From: Doryteuthis pealeii
Taxonomy: Eukaryota > Mollusca > Cephalopoda > Myopsida > Loliginidae
Length of the DNA: 64,000 nucleotides
Direction of reading: 5' to 3'
Assembly: GCA_023376005.1 (NCBI GenBank)
Contig: CM042180.1
Coordinates: 46,615,242-46,679,241 of the forward strand
The position numbers were made by a program, and so were the translations under genes. Below, in pieces: positions 54,812 to 64,000 of this stretch. Below the pieces are notes generated by a model. The model saw only the letters and a program-made list of their open reading frames with translations, was not told the origin of the DNA and ran no database searches. Position 1 is the stretch's first letter. Every line of letters begins with the position of its first letter.

Positions 54812-55440
54812 TCTTATTATAATGGAGATTGTGTGTTTTTCTGTCTGTAACCGAAACTATATTACTACTCAAGTCACAATTTCCTTAGTTATTAACGACA
54901 CATTCTCCATGATGCTATTTCTATTTAAACCTCAATTAATAATAAAACTGTTTGACATTATTAATACTGTTGGCATTACCTAAATACTCATAACATGCAA
55001 TTTTATTTATATATACAACAAAATACCAGTTTTCAGTGTAAACGTAAAGCTAATTTGCATATTGATATTAAAAAAACTGATTTTAATAAAAATGTGCTTG
55101 GTCTTATTGATTTCTAATTGTTTGGTTTTATCTTAATGAATATGAGCAAAAATCTCTTCAATAAATCCTAAAAGAAATTCATTAACAAGAAGAAATAACT
55201 GTAATATTATTCTTTACTTCCTATTTTAACTAAATAGTTAAATTAGGAAAATTTAGCATTGAAAAACGGAAGTGATGAAAGAGTAAGTTTCAGTTGTTCT
55301 ATTTTCCGATTATACCCCCTCCGTTTCAAATCTTTTTATCTGAATTCTTAATTAGTTTCATTAGCCTCTCTGATTTAATCTAATATTTTATTACATTTAA
55401 ACTTAAATACTTGCACCCGGAGGGTGCATATATTTGCTAG
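54812..55440 (+). mobile_element. Non-autonomous Helitron H1, copy 8
   Basis: TC after A, hairpin intact, CTAG before T; 629 bp. Confidence 0.92.
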
Positions 55441-55469
55441 TAATAATAATAATGATAATAATAATAATA

Positions 55470-55522
<53 letters not shown>
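55441..55522. repeat. TAA/TA microsatellite between two Helitrons
   Basis: AT-only repeat separates copies 8 and 9, which lie tail to tail. Confidence 0.9.
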
Positions 55523-55523
<1 letters not shown>

Positions 55524-56133
55524 TAGCAAATATATGCACCCTCTGGGTGCAAGTATTTAAGTTTTAATGTAATAAAATATTACATTAAATTAGAAAGGCT
55601 AATGAAACTAAATAAGAATGCAGATAAAAAGATTTGAAACAGAGGGAGTATAATAAAAAATAGAACAACTGAAACTTACTCTTCCATCACTCTTGTCTTT
55701 CATTGTTATTTTTTTCTAATTTAAGTATTTAGTTAAAATAGGAAGTAAAGAATAAAATGACACTTATTTTATCTTGTTAATGGATTTCATTTAAGATTCA
55801 TTGAAGAGATTTTTGCTTATATTCATTAAAAAAAACCAAACAGTTAGAAATCAATAATACTAAGCACATATTTATTAAATTCGATTTTTTAATATTAATA
55901 TGCAAATTAGCCTTCCCGTTTACACTGTAAACCGCTATTTTGTTGTATATATAAATATAATTGCATGTTATCAGTATGTAGACATAGTTAACAGTATTAA
56001 TAATGTAAGACAATTTTATTAATAATTGAGGTTAAATAAAAATAATGTGATGTCAATAACTAAGAGAATTGTGACTTGAGTAGGAATATAGTTTCGGTTA
56101 CAGACAGAAAAGCACACAATCTCCATTATAATA

Positions 56134-56136
<3 letters not shown>
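55523..56136 (-). mobile_element. Non-autonomous Helitron H1, copy 9
   Basis: CTAG after A; hairpin with one change (CTCTGGG); AAGA before T; 614 bp. Confidence 0.9.

Positions 56137-56180
<44 letters not shown>
56137..56180. repeat. (TA)n microsatellite
   Basis: TA repeat at the Helitron 5' end. Confidence 0.95.
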
Positions 56181-56187
<7 letters not shown>

Positions 56188-56194
56188 ATTCCTT

Positions 56195-56535
56195 GTCGGT
56201 GTAGAGAGATAAGCGAATATATTTGTCACTCTTTTATGTGTGCAGAACTTACATGAATTGATTTCACCTTATCATTGTTTGTTGGGACGGCGGCAATCGT
56301 TACATCTGAGTGAATAGCACCTGATTAATGTGACTGGGGCTTGCCACTGACTATCTTCTAAGTGGAAAACCATGCAAAAATACTTGGCAAAGAGTGAAGG
56401 GCCTGGCCCGACAATGATAGCAGGTTCATCCTCGAAAATCCTGACTACCTGCCAGCCATTCGAAAATCATTTTCTCGTACACCCTCCTCCATCCATCCCC
56501 GGGGGGTCTGTGTTGTCTGTCGCTAAAGCAGTCAT
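56195..56535. promoter_or_regulatory. Unique island, candidate regulatory element
   Basis: A non-repetitive block of mixed composition. Motif-like strings include AGATAAGCG (GATA type), CATTGTTTGTTGGG (Sox/Fox type), CACCTGATTAATG and TTGGCAAAG. No frame is convincing. Function is inference. Confidence 0.25.
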
Positions 56536-56539
56536 CTGT

Positions 56540-56662
56540 TTATTTCGGTAAGTGTCGGAATTTGGCGATGGCGGCCGTGTTTATCTACGGTCACCCTCGC
56601 TTCGTAATGTTTTGGCAGGGCTAGGAAGAAACGGCTGGCATCGCGGCCATCCGTGTTTGCTT
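56540..56662 (+). repeat. Duplicated GC-rich block with ATGGCGGC motif, copy 2
   Basis: The partner of 54600-54713; the 16-codon frame reads MAAVFIYGHPRFVMFWQG. Confidence 0.7.
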
Positions 56663-56744
56663 AATAACGATAATTAAGTAGACGGAATATTATTGAACCT
56701 TCGACTTCATAGCGTGACAATGTCACTATTAGAGACACTTAGTA

Positions 56745-56790
56745 TATATATATATATATATTATATATTATTATATATATATTATATACA
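56745..56790. repeat. (TA)n microsatellite
   Basis: Interrupted TA repeat. Confidence 0.9.
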
Positions 56791-56794
56791 TATA

Positions 56795-57120
56795 AAAGGA
56801 TTTGAAAACACCAAATGCTGTTAAAATGAAAATATTTTATATCATATTCATATCTAATATTGAACAATATTTTGATTTATAAAAATCATCTTCAGAGCTT
56901 GTTTTTAATCCGGACTCATCGAGAGAGAAGCAGAAAATAATTAAATTCAAAACGGAAGCATTGTTGTTCCAAAAAGCGTGCAAGCCATGCGATCGTTTCG
57001 TCATTAGCCTACGTCATAATTGTATATCTTTAGTGTAACAGTTTTTGAAAGAAAAAGACATATTTCAAATTCAAAAATAGAAAAATTCTCTTTTTCAAAA
57101 AAGGTCAGCCTCCAACGGAT
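56795..57120 (-). mobile_element. PLE-beta tail copy 1
   Basis: It shares about 320 bp with 58665-59044 at high identity. The hammerhead box is damaged (CTGAAGA; GAAA altered to AAAA). Confidence 0.6.
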
Positions 57121-57121
<1 letters not shown>

Positions 57122-57168
<47 letters not shown>

Positions 57169-57205
57169 ATTATATTATTATTATTATTATTATTATTATA
57201 ATAAT
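57122..57205. repeat. TA and ATT microsatellite
   Basis: TA repeat followed by (TTA)n. Confidence 0.93.
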
Positions 57206-57225
57206 ATTTTAATATATAATTAATA

Positions 57226-57876
57226 CTAGCAAATATATGCACCCTCCGGTGCAAGTATTTAAGTTTTAATGTAATAAAATATTGTATTAAATTAGAAAGT
57301 CTAACGGAACTTAATAAGAATACAGATAAAAAGATTTGAAACAGAGGGAGTATAATAAAAGATTGAACAGAGGGAGTATGATAAAAATGGAACAACTGAA
57401 ACTTACTCTTCCATCACTCTCGTCTTTCATTGTTATTTTTTTCTAATTTAAGTATTTAGTTAAAAGAGGAAGTAAATAATAAAATGACAGTTATTTATCT
57501 TATTAATGGATTTCATTTAAGATTCATTGAAGAGATTTTTGCTTATATTCATTAAAATAAAACCAAACAGTTAGAAATCAATAATACTAAGCACATATTT
57601 ATTAAATTCGATTTTTTAATATTAATATGCAAATTAGCCTTCCCGTTCACACTGTAAAGCGCTATTTTGTTGTATATATAAATATAATTGCATGTTGTCA
57701 GTATGTAGACATAGTTAACAGTATTAATAATGTAAGACAATTTTATTAATAATTGAGGTTTAGATAAAAATAAAATCATGGAGAATGTGATGTCAATAAC
57801 TAAGAGAATTGTGAATTGAGTAGTGATATAGTTTCGGTTACAGACAGAAAAACACACAATCTCCATTATAATAAGA
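57226..57876 (-). mobile_element. Non-autonomous Helitron H1, copy 10
   Basis: Both ends intact, 651 bp. The hairpin lacks one base (CCCTCCGGTGC), and a short internal duplication (GAACAGAGGGAGTATGATAA) lies near 57365. Confidence 0.9.
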
Positions 57877-58118
57877 TATAATATCTAATCTATTCAAAAT
57901 TTAAAATAAAAAAAATACTCATAAAACATATTTTCTTAAATTTTCCCATCAATCCTCCTAAGACATAATTTAAGATAAAAAATTATTTACTTATTTACTG
58001 GTCCATCTAATTAATTTAATAGATTTTATTTTTTACAACTTAAAAAAGAAAAAAAAATTAGAGAAAAAAAATAAAATAAAAAGAAAACAAAAAATAAAAC
58101 AAAACAAAAGCTAAGTAT
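57877..58118. other. AT-rich spacer
   Basis: No feature was recognised. Confidence 0.5.
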
Positions 58119-58418
58119 ATGAATTTTTCTATTGACGGTTTTAATTTTGAATTTGACATGGCTACATTGTTGCAATATTCACCGGAAGACAAACCGACAA
58201 TATTGGATACATATACAGGGTTCAAGCATTCGTTCTCAACAGACATTAAAAAAAATGAGAAATTACAGTTATTCGCCCATTTCATTCATAACATGAGGAA
58301 AAAAGAAAGGAGGAGAAGAAAAAAGAAAAAAAAAAGGAGAGGAAAAAGAAATAAGAAGAGAAATTATAACCACCCAAAGAAAAACGTAATCACATACATT
58401 TCTGATATTCACCTCTGA
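58119..58418 (+). CDS. Hypothetical small ORF next to a hammerhead-like core
   Basis: 99 codons. The first 65 residues have ordinary composition (MNFSIDGFNFEFDMATLLQY, then SPEDKPTILDTYTG). The middle is a Lys/Arg block from purine-rich DNA, and the end reads NVITYISDIHL before two stops. The ATG context is moderate. No family is recognised. The stop falls within the start of a PLE-type hammerhead core at 58414, so this could be the 3' end of a retroelement ORF instead of a host gene. Confidence 0.2.
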   Translation: MNFSIDGFNFEFDMATLLQYSPEDKPTILDTYTGFKHSFSTDIKKNEKLQLFAHFIHNMRKKERRRRKKKKKRRGKRNKKRNYNHPKKNVITYISDIHL

Positions 58419-58452
58419 TGATGAAGTTTCTACTTCGAAATCGATAAGACAA
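58412..58452 (+). ncRNA. Hammerhead-like motif, PLE type
   Basis: CTGATGAT, stem II GAAGT-TTCT-ACTTC (5 perfect pairs), GAAA, palindromic stem III TCGA, then TA. The core is complete, but stem I (CCT with AGA) pairs poorly. Confidence 0.45.
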
Positions 58453-58557
58453 AAATAACATCTTTTTGTTTTTATTTTTTATACGCATTATAATTGCTTT
58501 CTAAATTATTAATATATTATAACATACTTAATAATGCTTCAACCAAATTACCAATTA

Positions 58558-58559
<2 letters not shown>

Positions 58560-58642
<83 letters not shown>

Positions 58643-58665
58643 TAGATAGATAGATAGATAGATAA
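58560..58665. repeat. (TA)n(GA)n(GATA)n microsatellite
   Basis: Three successive simple repeats. Confidence 0.95.
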
Positions 58666-59041
58666 AAGGGTATGAAAACACACAATGCTGTTAAAATGAA
58701 AATATTTTATATCATTTCATAGCTAATGTTGAACAATATTTCGATTTATAAAAATCATCATCAGAGCTTGTTTTTAATCCGGACTCATCGAGAGAGAAGC
58801 AGAAAACAATTTAAATTACAAACGGAAGCATTGTTGTTCCAAAAAGCGTGCAAGCCATGCAATCGTTTCGTCATTAGCCAACGTCATAATTGTATATCTT
58901 TAGTGTAACAGTTTTTGAAAGAAGAAGACATATTTCAAATTCAAAAATAGAAAATTATTTTTTTCAAAATGGAAGAGTTTTTAACCCGTTCATGGTCAGC
59001 CAGCAACGAATTTTTTCAGAAAAGAAATATTTTTTTAACTA

Positions 59042-59044
<3 letters not shown>
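58665..59044 (-). mobile_element. PLE-beta tail copy 2
   Basis: The partner of 56795-57120; it holds the better hammerhead core. Confidence 0.6.
58717..58768 (-). ncRNA. Hammerhead-like motif, PLE-beta
   Basis: On minus: AGCT, CTGATGAT, stem II GATTT-TTAT-AAATC, GAAA, near-palindromic stem III TTGTTCAACA, TT, AGCT. Core bases are complete and stem I pairs 4 bp. Confidence 0.5.

Positions 59045-59080
<36 letters not shown>
59045..59080. repeat. (TA)n microsatellite
   Basis: A pure TA run. Confidence 0.95.
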
Positions 59081-59082
<2 letters not shown>

Positions 59083-59099
59083 TATAAAATATAAATCAC

Positions 59100-59222
59100 T
59101 CATTGTCCTCGGGAGGTCCTCTGCACAACATCCTGTATCCACGAGGAGCTGGTATGTGTTGGACGGCCTGCACTGGCATGTCCTTGGGCTGGTTTCCGTA
59201 GGAGAACGTCGCTTTCTAAAAA
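59100..59222 (-). pseudogene. LINE-1fam C-terminal scrap
   Basis: On minus SDVLLRKPAQGHASAGRPTH matches the same LINE C-terminus, then shifts frame. Confidence 0.65.
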
Positions 59223-59500
59223 ATGTCTAGATATTTTCATATCTAAATGCATTTATTAAAAATCCGAAAGAATTATCTTTTCGAGTACTTTCGTTTCTCC
59301 TTAGAACACTTATCAAGGTTTGAACAGGTTATTATTTGTCTAAATCTTGTTTCTGGATTTTTTAATGAAATTCTTTTCGAGATGATAATATTAAGAAAAT
59401 TATTATAAATATTGAAAAGAAAAAAGAAATAAAAACTTCCAAACAATTTGGATACTGTTGTGTTCAACAAAATGTGTTTGAATGAAACGATGCTGCCCCC

Positions 59501-59502
<2 letters not shown>
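59223..59502. other. AT-rich, possibly PLE-derived
   Basis: On minus CTTGATAAGTGTTCTAAGGA then GAAACGAAAG near 59288-59318 resembles a decayed PLE terminal hairpin. Nothing else was recognised. Confidence 0.3.

Positions 59503-59553
<51 letters not shown>
59503..59553. repeat. (TA)n microsatellite
   Basis: A pure TA run. Confidence 0.95.
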
Positions 59554-59555
<2 letters not shown>

Positions 59556-59785
59556 AACATATATATGTATTTATATACATATGTAAAGAAGAAGATTGTT
59601 ATAGATTCAACCAGAAATGAGTAAATATTTTAAAGTAGTTTAAAATTTTGTTCTATTCCATTATTCGTATTTTAAAGTATCTCATTATTTTTACTAATGA
59701 CCATCTTACAACCTGTATTTTATATAGGTAAGTACTGTTTCTTTATTAAATACACGTTTTGTCGTAAGTGCACATATGTGGGTAT

Positions 59786-59789
<4 letters not shown>

Positions 59790-59836
<47 letters not shown>
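59790..59836. repeat. (TA)n microsatellite
   Basis: A pure TA run. Confidence 0.95.
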
Positions 59837-59838
<2 letters not shown>

Positions 59839-59843
<5 letters not shown>

Positions 59844-60290
59844 TTTTTGAAGGCAATTGACAATGCAATATGTGTTGAAAATTATATTTATTTACTTTTA
59901 TTTAATTCTAAATATTTTCGGAATAAAATTCTATCATCAGAGTTATTAAAAGTACTAGGTGTTGTTTTTTTTATAGTACTTATCTCACGGCGCTGGAGTA
60001 ATCGTCTGTTGTTGTTTAAAAAGTTGAGGAACGCCGGATATTTGAAAATTTTTATTTTTTTATTTCGGTTAATTCCGTGGTGTTAAATCGGCTATTTCCG
60101 TGGTTTTAAGCCGGTCAGGTTGTCTTTGAGCTCGTGGAGATAAGTACTATAAAAAAACACCTAGTACTTTTAATAACTCTGAGGATGGAATTTTATTCCG
60201 AAAATATTTAGAATTAAAAAAAAGTAAATAAATATAATTTTCAACACATATTGCATTGTATATTGCCTTCAAAAATCTTTATATTACACA
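59839..60290. mobile_element. PLE-gamma terminal inverted repeat
   Basis: Arms of about 140 bp (59839-59980 and 60143-60290) enclose a 160-bp centre. Each arm has a hammerhead-like box. Minus at about 59930 has an intact CTGATGA with a mispaired stem II. Plus at about 60176 has CTGAGGA with a perfect GGAAT-TTT-ATTCC stem and GAAA. Confidence 0.65.
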
Positions 60291-60335
60291 TACGCACAAT
60301 GCTTCAAACATACTATAAAAAAAACTTTATATATA

Positions 60336-60977
60336 CAAGGAAATATATGCACCCTCCGGGTGCAAGTATTTAAGTTTTAATGTAATGAAATATTATATTA
60401 AATTAGAAAGTCTAATAAGAATGCAGATAAAAAGATTTGAAACAGAGTGGGGTTATAATAGAAAAATAGAAATGAAACTTACTCTTCCATAATTCAGCAA
60501 TGAAAGACGGCAGTGTCTTTCATTGCTGAATTTTACTTATTTAACTATTTAGTTAAATTAGGAAATAAGAATAAAATTACACTTATTTTTTCTTGTTAAT
60601 GGATTTCATTTAAGATTCATTGGAGAGATTTTTGCTTATATTCATTAAAATAAAACCAAACAATTAGAAATCAATAATACTAAGCACATATTTAATAAAA
60701 TCACATTTTTAATATCAATATGCAAATTAGCCTTCCCGTTCACACTCCAAACCGCTATTTTTTGTATATATAAATACAATAGCATGTTATTAGTATGTAC
60801 GTATGGACAACACTAATAAAAAGGTGAAGCAATTTTATTGAATAATTGAGGTTTAAATTTAAATATAAATAAAATCATGAAGAATGTGATGTAAATAACT
60901 ATGTTAATTGTGACTTGAGAAGTAATATAGTTTCGGTTGCAGACAGAAAACACACAATCTCCATTATAATAAGAAGA
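60336..60977 (-). mobile_element. Non-autonomous Helitron H1, copy 11
   Basis: Hairpin intact; terminal CTAG mutated to CAAG; small rearrangement near 60490-60530 (GCAATGAAAGACGG inverted). The right end has an extra AGA. Confidence 0.85.
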
Positions 60978-61009
60978 TATGTGTGTGTTTGGGCAGCATT
61001 CTTTCATTT

Positions 61010-61400
61010 ATACATGTAGAATTAAACAAAAGGCAGTCTCCTGTTTAATAATTTTATTAACGATCTTTTCGGGCTAACTTTTTTTTACATTTGGAATCCA
61101 TAGATTATTCGCTCGGACCCCTCAACGATTGGGTGGATCGTTATTACAGTTGTGGATCGATTTCTACCGAAGACGTTCTAGTTTTTTCCTGCTACAATTT
61201 AAAAGAAAAGTATTATAGAGCTTAGCCTTTATGACAGCAAGGGTTATACCTCTGTAGTTTATAGCGATTCCGAGGCCACCCTACTCGTTATTTGTCTGTG
61301 CAGTTTGGGAGCGGGATGATCTTGGTGCTCTGTAGGGGATTTTTCAAACAGTGTGAATGCCACCCCTGTAGGACCGCTGGAAGGGTGATGCAGCATGTCT
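61010..61400 (-). pseudogene. LINE reverse-transcriptase fragment
   Basis: On minus, with frameshifts and a stop, NYRGITLAVIKAKLYNTFLL, then GRNRSTT and an Ile-Val-Glu-Gly segment reproduce RT motifs 1-2 of a LINE (NYRGITL ... AKIYN ... RNRSTT). The sequence upstream of it (PLPNCTDK) fits the region before RT block 1. It is strongly decayed. Confidence 0.65.
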
Positions 61401-61405
61401 TTAAT

Positions 61406-61409
<4 letters not shown>

Positions 61410-61452
<43 letters not shown>

Positions 61453-61479
61453 CACATATATATATATATATATATATAT
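61410..61479. repeat. (CA)n(TA)n microsatellite
   Basis: CA run then TA run. Confidence 0.95.
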
Positions 61480-61540
61480 TCTTTGTTGGGGTACTAAGTT
61501 TCTTGATACAAGGTTGATTCTAGGCTGGTCCTATTTTCTA

Positions 61541-61862
61541 CAAGTAGTTTGTTGTAGAGTTCAGGTTCCGTTTGAGAGCTCAATGTTTAATTTTTATCAA
61601 CAGAGCAAATTTATTTGTGAATAAAAAGGCCTTAAATACCAGGGGTATCGTGATTATGGACCATTTCTACTCGTGGGTATCAGGGGCCCACCGAGTTTCT
61701 TCAGACAGATTCTCGATGGGCCCCAGATACCCATGAGTGGAAATGGTCCATAATCACGATACCTATGGTATTTAAGGCCTTTTTATTCACAAATAAATTT
61801 GCTCTGTTTATAAAAATTAAACATTAAGCTCTCATACGGAACCTGACCTCTACAACAAACTA
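61541..61862. repeat. 320-bp near-perfect palindrome
   Basis: Arms of about 150 bp (AGTAGTTTGTTGTAGAG at the left; CTCTACAACAAACTACT at the right) include TTTATTTGTGAATAAAAAGG and its inverse at high identity. The loop near 61690-61712 is only about 20 bp. No coding content is seen. Confidence 0.88.
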
Positions 61863-61874
61863 CTGGCCTTTTTA

Positions 61875-62250
61875 ACACACACACACACACACACACACTA
61901 AATCCGCTCTAGTTACTTTATAATTGTTATAGTGCTGACTATTTTCACCGATATCATTCCCTTTACACACACACACACACACACACACACAAAACACATA
62001 TGTATGTGTGTGTGTGGTGTGTGTGTGTGTGAGAGAGAAGAGAAGAGAGAGAGAGAGAGAGAGAGAGAAGAAAAGAAAGAGAGAGAGAGAGGGGGAGAGA
62101 GACAGACAAACAGACATAAAGAGAGTGTCTGTGTGTATGTGGTTGTGTGAGAACATATATATATACGTGTGTGTGTTTGTGTGAGTTAATATATGTATGT
62201 GTATGTGTGTGTGTGTGTGTGTGTGTGTATCCCAGACGTACGCACATGGG

Positions 62251-62300
<50 letters not shown>
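61875..62300. repeat. CA, TG, GA and TA microsatellite cluster
   Basis: Successive simple repeats. Open frames on both strands are low complexity. Confidence 0.95.
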
Positions 62301-62830
62301 GAGATTGGGAGAAAGTCCAACCTGAGAATTTTTAACGGTATGAGATTCTCGATATTAATAAATTTATAATTAAAATTTACATACCAGTGAATCCACTTTA
62401 TTTTTAAAATTATAAAATATAAACCAACACGACTCGTTCTGTGATAAAAATGAAAATAGTTTATTCAAAATTAATTGAGTGTATAAAAAAAGTACATGAA
62501 ATCTTGGTTCACGAAATTACAAAAATGAAAGAAATTCGATGGAAAAAAATGAAAAAAATTAGAAGGATATAGATAGATAAATATTTAGATAAATAAATAT
62601 TTTATTTCTAACACAAAATACGCATTTTCAAAATTTAAAAAAAATTCGGACCCTGAACGAGAGCGTTTGTTTGTACCTCGTGATTAACGGTTTATTTATT
62701 CCGTCCTTCCTCATAAATATAATTGCTTTGAAAAAGACCGCTTTATTAAAGGTCGAAACAGATCTGTCAGCAAAACTAATAACATCTTTTGTTTTTTCTA
62801 AAAATGTTGTATTCATAAATAAATAGATGA
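62301..62830. other. AT-rich spacer, part PLE-like
   Basis: AAGACCGCTTTATTAAAGGT then CGAAACAG near 62737-62764 resembles a PLE terminal hairpin without a CTGATGA box. Otherwise unrecognised. Confidence 0.35.
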
Positions 62831-63240
62831 ATGATATATATTTTAGTATACGCGCGTGGAATCATCATTTCCGTGTTGTTATGTAACATCTGCAAATCGC
62901 GTAATCAACTCAACGGCCGAAAACAAACGCGTTCTTTAAATAACAAACTGATAACAAAACATCTTCGATGAACGGATCGTATTATCTCTTCTCTGCTTCT
63001 TTTTTTTAATACCATGTCCGGTGGCGAAAGCTGATTGGTAGCGCTAGGAAGTGGCAGTCCTGCCTTAGCTACCGAAACTGTGTTATCACTCCTAATTGGC
63101 AGCTGATGAGGGCAGTGTATCGCACGTGCTATCATACGTTGTATGACGAAAATATATCTATTTTATATGGAAACAAGTCTGCTACCATTGGTTTCAGCGA
63201 TGCAATCGTCGGGTGGGGAAATTATTTTTGAAAATGATAA
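62831..63240. promoter_or_regulatory. Unique island with CCAAT and E-box motifs
   Basis: It holds GCTGATTGGTAG and CTAATTGGCAGCTG (inverted CCAAT, E box) and GCACGTGC (palindromic E box) within 110 bp (63030-63130). A 76-codon minus frame (62905-63135) has no recognisable features. Promoter or enhancer function is speculative. Confidence 0.25.
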
Positions 63241-63639
63241 AAAATATGGTAAAATATAATGTGCAGAATATATTTTATATTTTTATAATTTTCAAAATTC
63301 TTTTTACTACCCAACGATTGCTCCGCTTAAACAATGAAGCTGGATAACATTCCAGAGGTAATCGAGCTAGGCTAGTAGTGAATTCGATTCTCACAGAGTG
63401 TCACATTCTTTTAACCTTTTTTTTACCTGAAAGCTTCATCAGATTTTCAGAGAGACCTGGTTAATAAATAATATTGATACTATTCTATGTATTAATAATA
63501 TTGAATATAAATTAAATATTCATTGATAAACTTACGCCATTCCTGAGTGTATTTTGACGTAAGTAGATACGTACTTTCTGTTATAGAGCCACCGAATTTC
63601 CATTAAATAAAATGTACTATTTCTCTGAATGTTTGAGAT
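63241..63639. other. AT-rich spacer
   Basis: A B-box-like GAATTCGATTCTCAC near 63380 is the only notable string. Confidence 0.4.
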
Positions 63640-64000
63640 GAGGCTTGATGATTAGTATTATCTGCGTTATTCGGACTATTGTCCCCATCTTCATTGTTAT
63701 TTGTACTACGTTTCGGCCGATATGCCCTCCGGCCTTCTTCAGGTATTTCTTGTCGGACTCGGGAACCTTCTCGGACTCGGGAACCTTCTTTTCGAACTCG
63801 GGAAATTTCTTGTCGTAATCGGGAGCCATCACGGAACTTTGAACCTAACCCTTTATTTAGTCCACGGGGGTATCCTGTTCTCATTCCGCTAACCATAGCT
63901 GGGGTAGGAGTTGTGTTAATTAATTATTTTTCTAACTGTTTTCACTCAGGATTGAACTCGGGTTCCAGAGATAACTGTCACTTAGAACTGTCTTAACCTA
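63640..64000 (-). mobile_element. SINE-C, cut by the window end
   Basis: Nearly complete copy with tail box CTGAAGAAGGCCGG ... ATCGGCCGAAACG near 63712-63745 (minus) and B box GAGTTCAATCC near 63951-63961. The first bases of the head lie beyond the window. Confidence 0.72.

Overview
This is animal nuclear DNA, almost certainly from a mollusc and most like a coleoid cephalopod (octopus type). That is inferred from the repeat mix and not proven: eukaryotic tRNA-headed SINEs, Helitrons, mariner, Penelope-like elements (PLEs), LINEs, kilobase-scale microsatellites, AT-rich spacers, and no operons or bacterial signals. Only one convincing protein-coding gene is present; nearly everything else is repeat. 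The gene is on the minus strand at 43666-45135. It is intronless, has a strong Kozak ATG and a TATA-like box, and encodes a 489-aa patatin-fold protein with an N-myristoylation-type start. Both catalytic residues are replaced (Ser to Gly in GVGNG, Asp to Asn in VNGTLL), so it looks like a preserved pseudoenzyme. Layout: 1-6.7 kb holds LINE tails, a diverged Helitron (H2), mariner remnants and a 120-bp mariner-derived satellite. 6.7-8.6 kb holds SINEs and a PLE with an inverted 5' part. 8.6-17.5 kb is mostly TTTC, CT, CA and TA tracts around a CpG-rich island (12.7-13.3 kb). 17.7-34 kb mixes Helitrons, LINE ends, inverted repeats, PLE tails with hammerhead-ribozyme motifs and the second mariner satellite array. 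34-43 kb is SINE-rich and contains a local segmental duplication plus a Helitron carrying a seven-unit array of about 277 bp. 45-64 kb is microsatellite, Helitrons, PLE inverted repeats, a 320-bp palindrome and a few unique islands that could be regulatory. The dominant mobile family (H1) is a non-autonomous Helitron of about 610-650 bp with eleven near-complete copies. It starts TC, ends CTAG after a perfect GC hairpin, and sits between A and T. Related empty sites in the window confirm two insertions base by base. The best leads for something new are: a retroposon that landed in a Helitron and was tandemly amplified with its own 18-bp target-site duplication as part of each unit; the mariner-end satellite with a 240-bp higher-order repeat; short type-I hammerhead motifs in PLE tails; a tRNA-headed SINE with a PLE-like tail; and the catalytically dead patatin.
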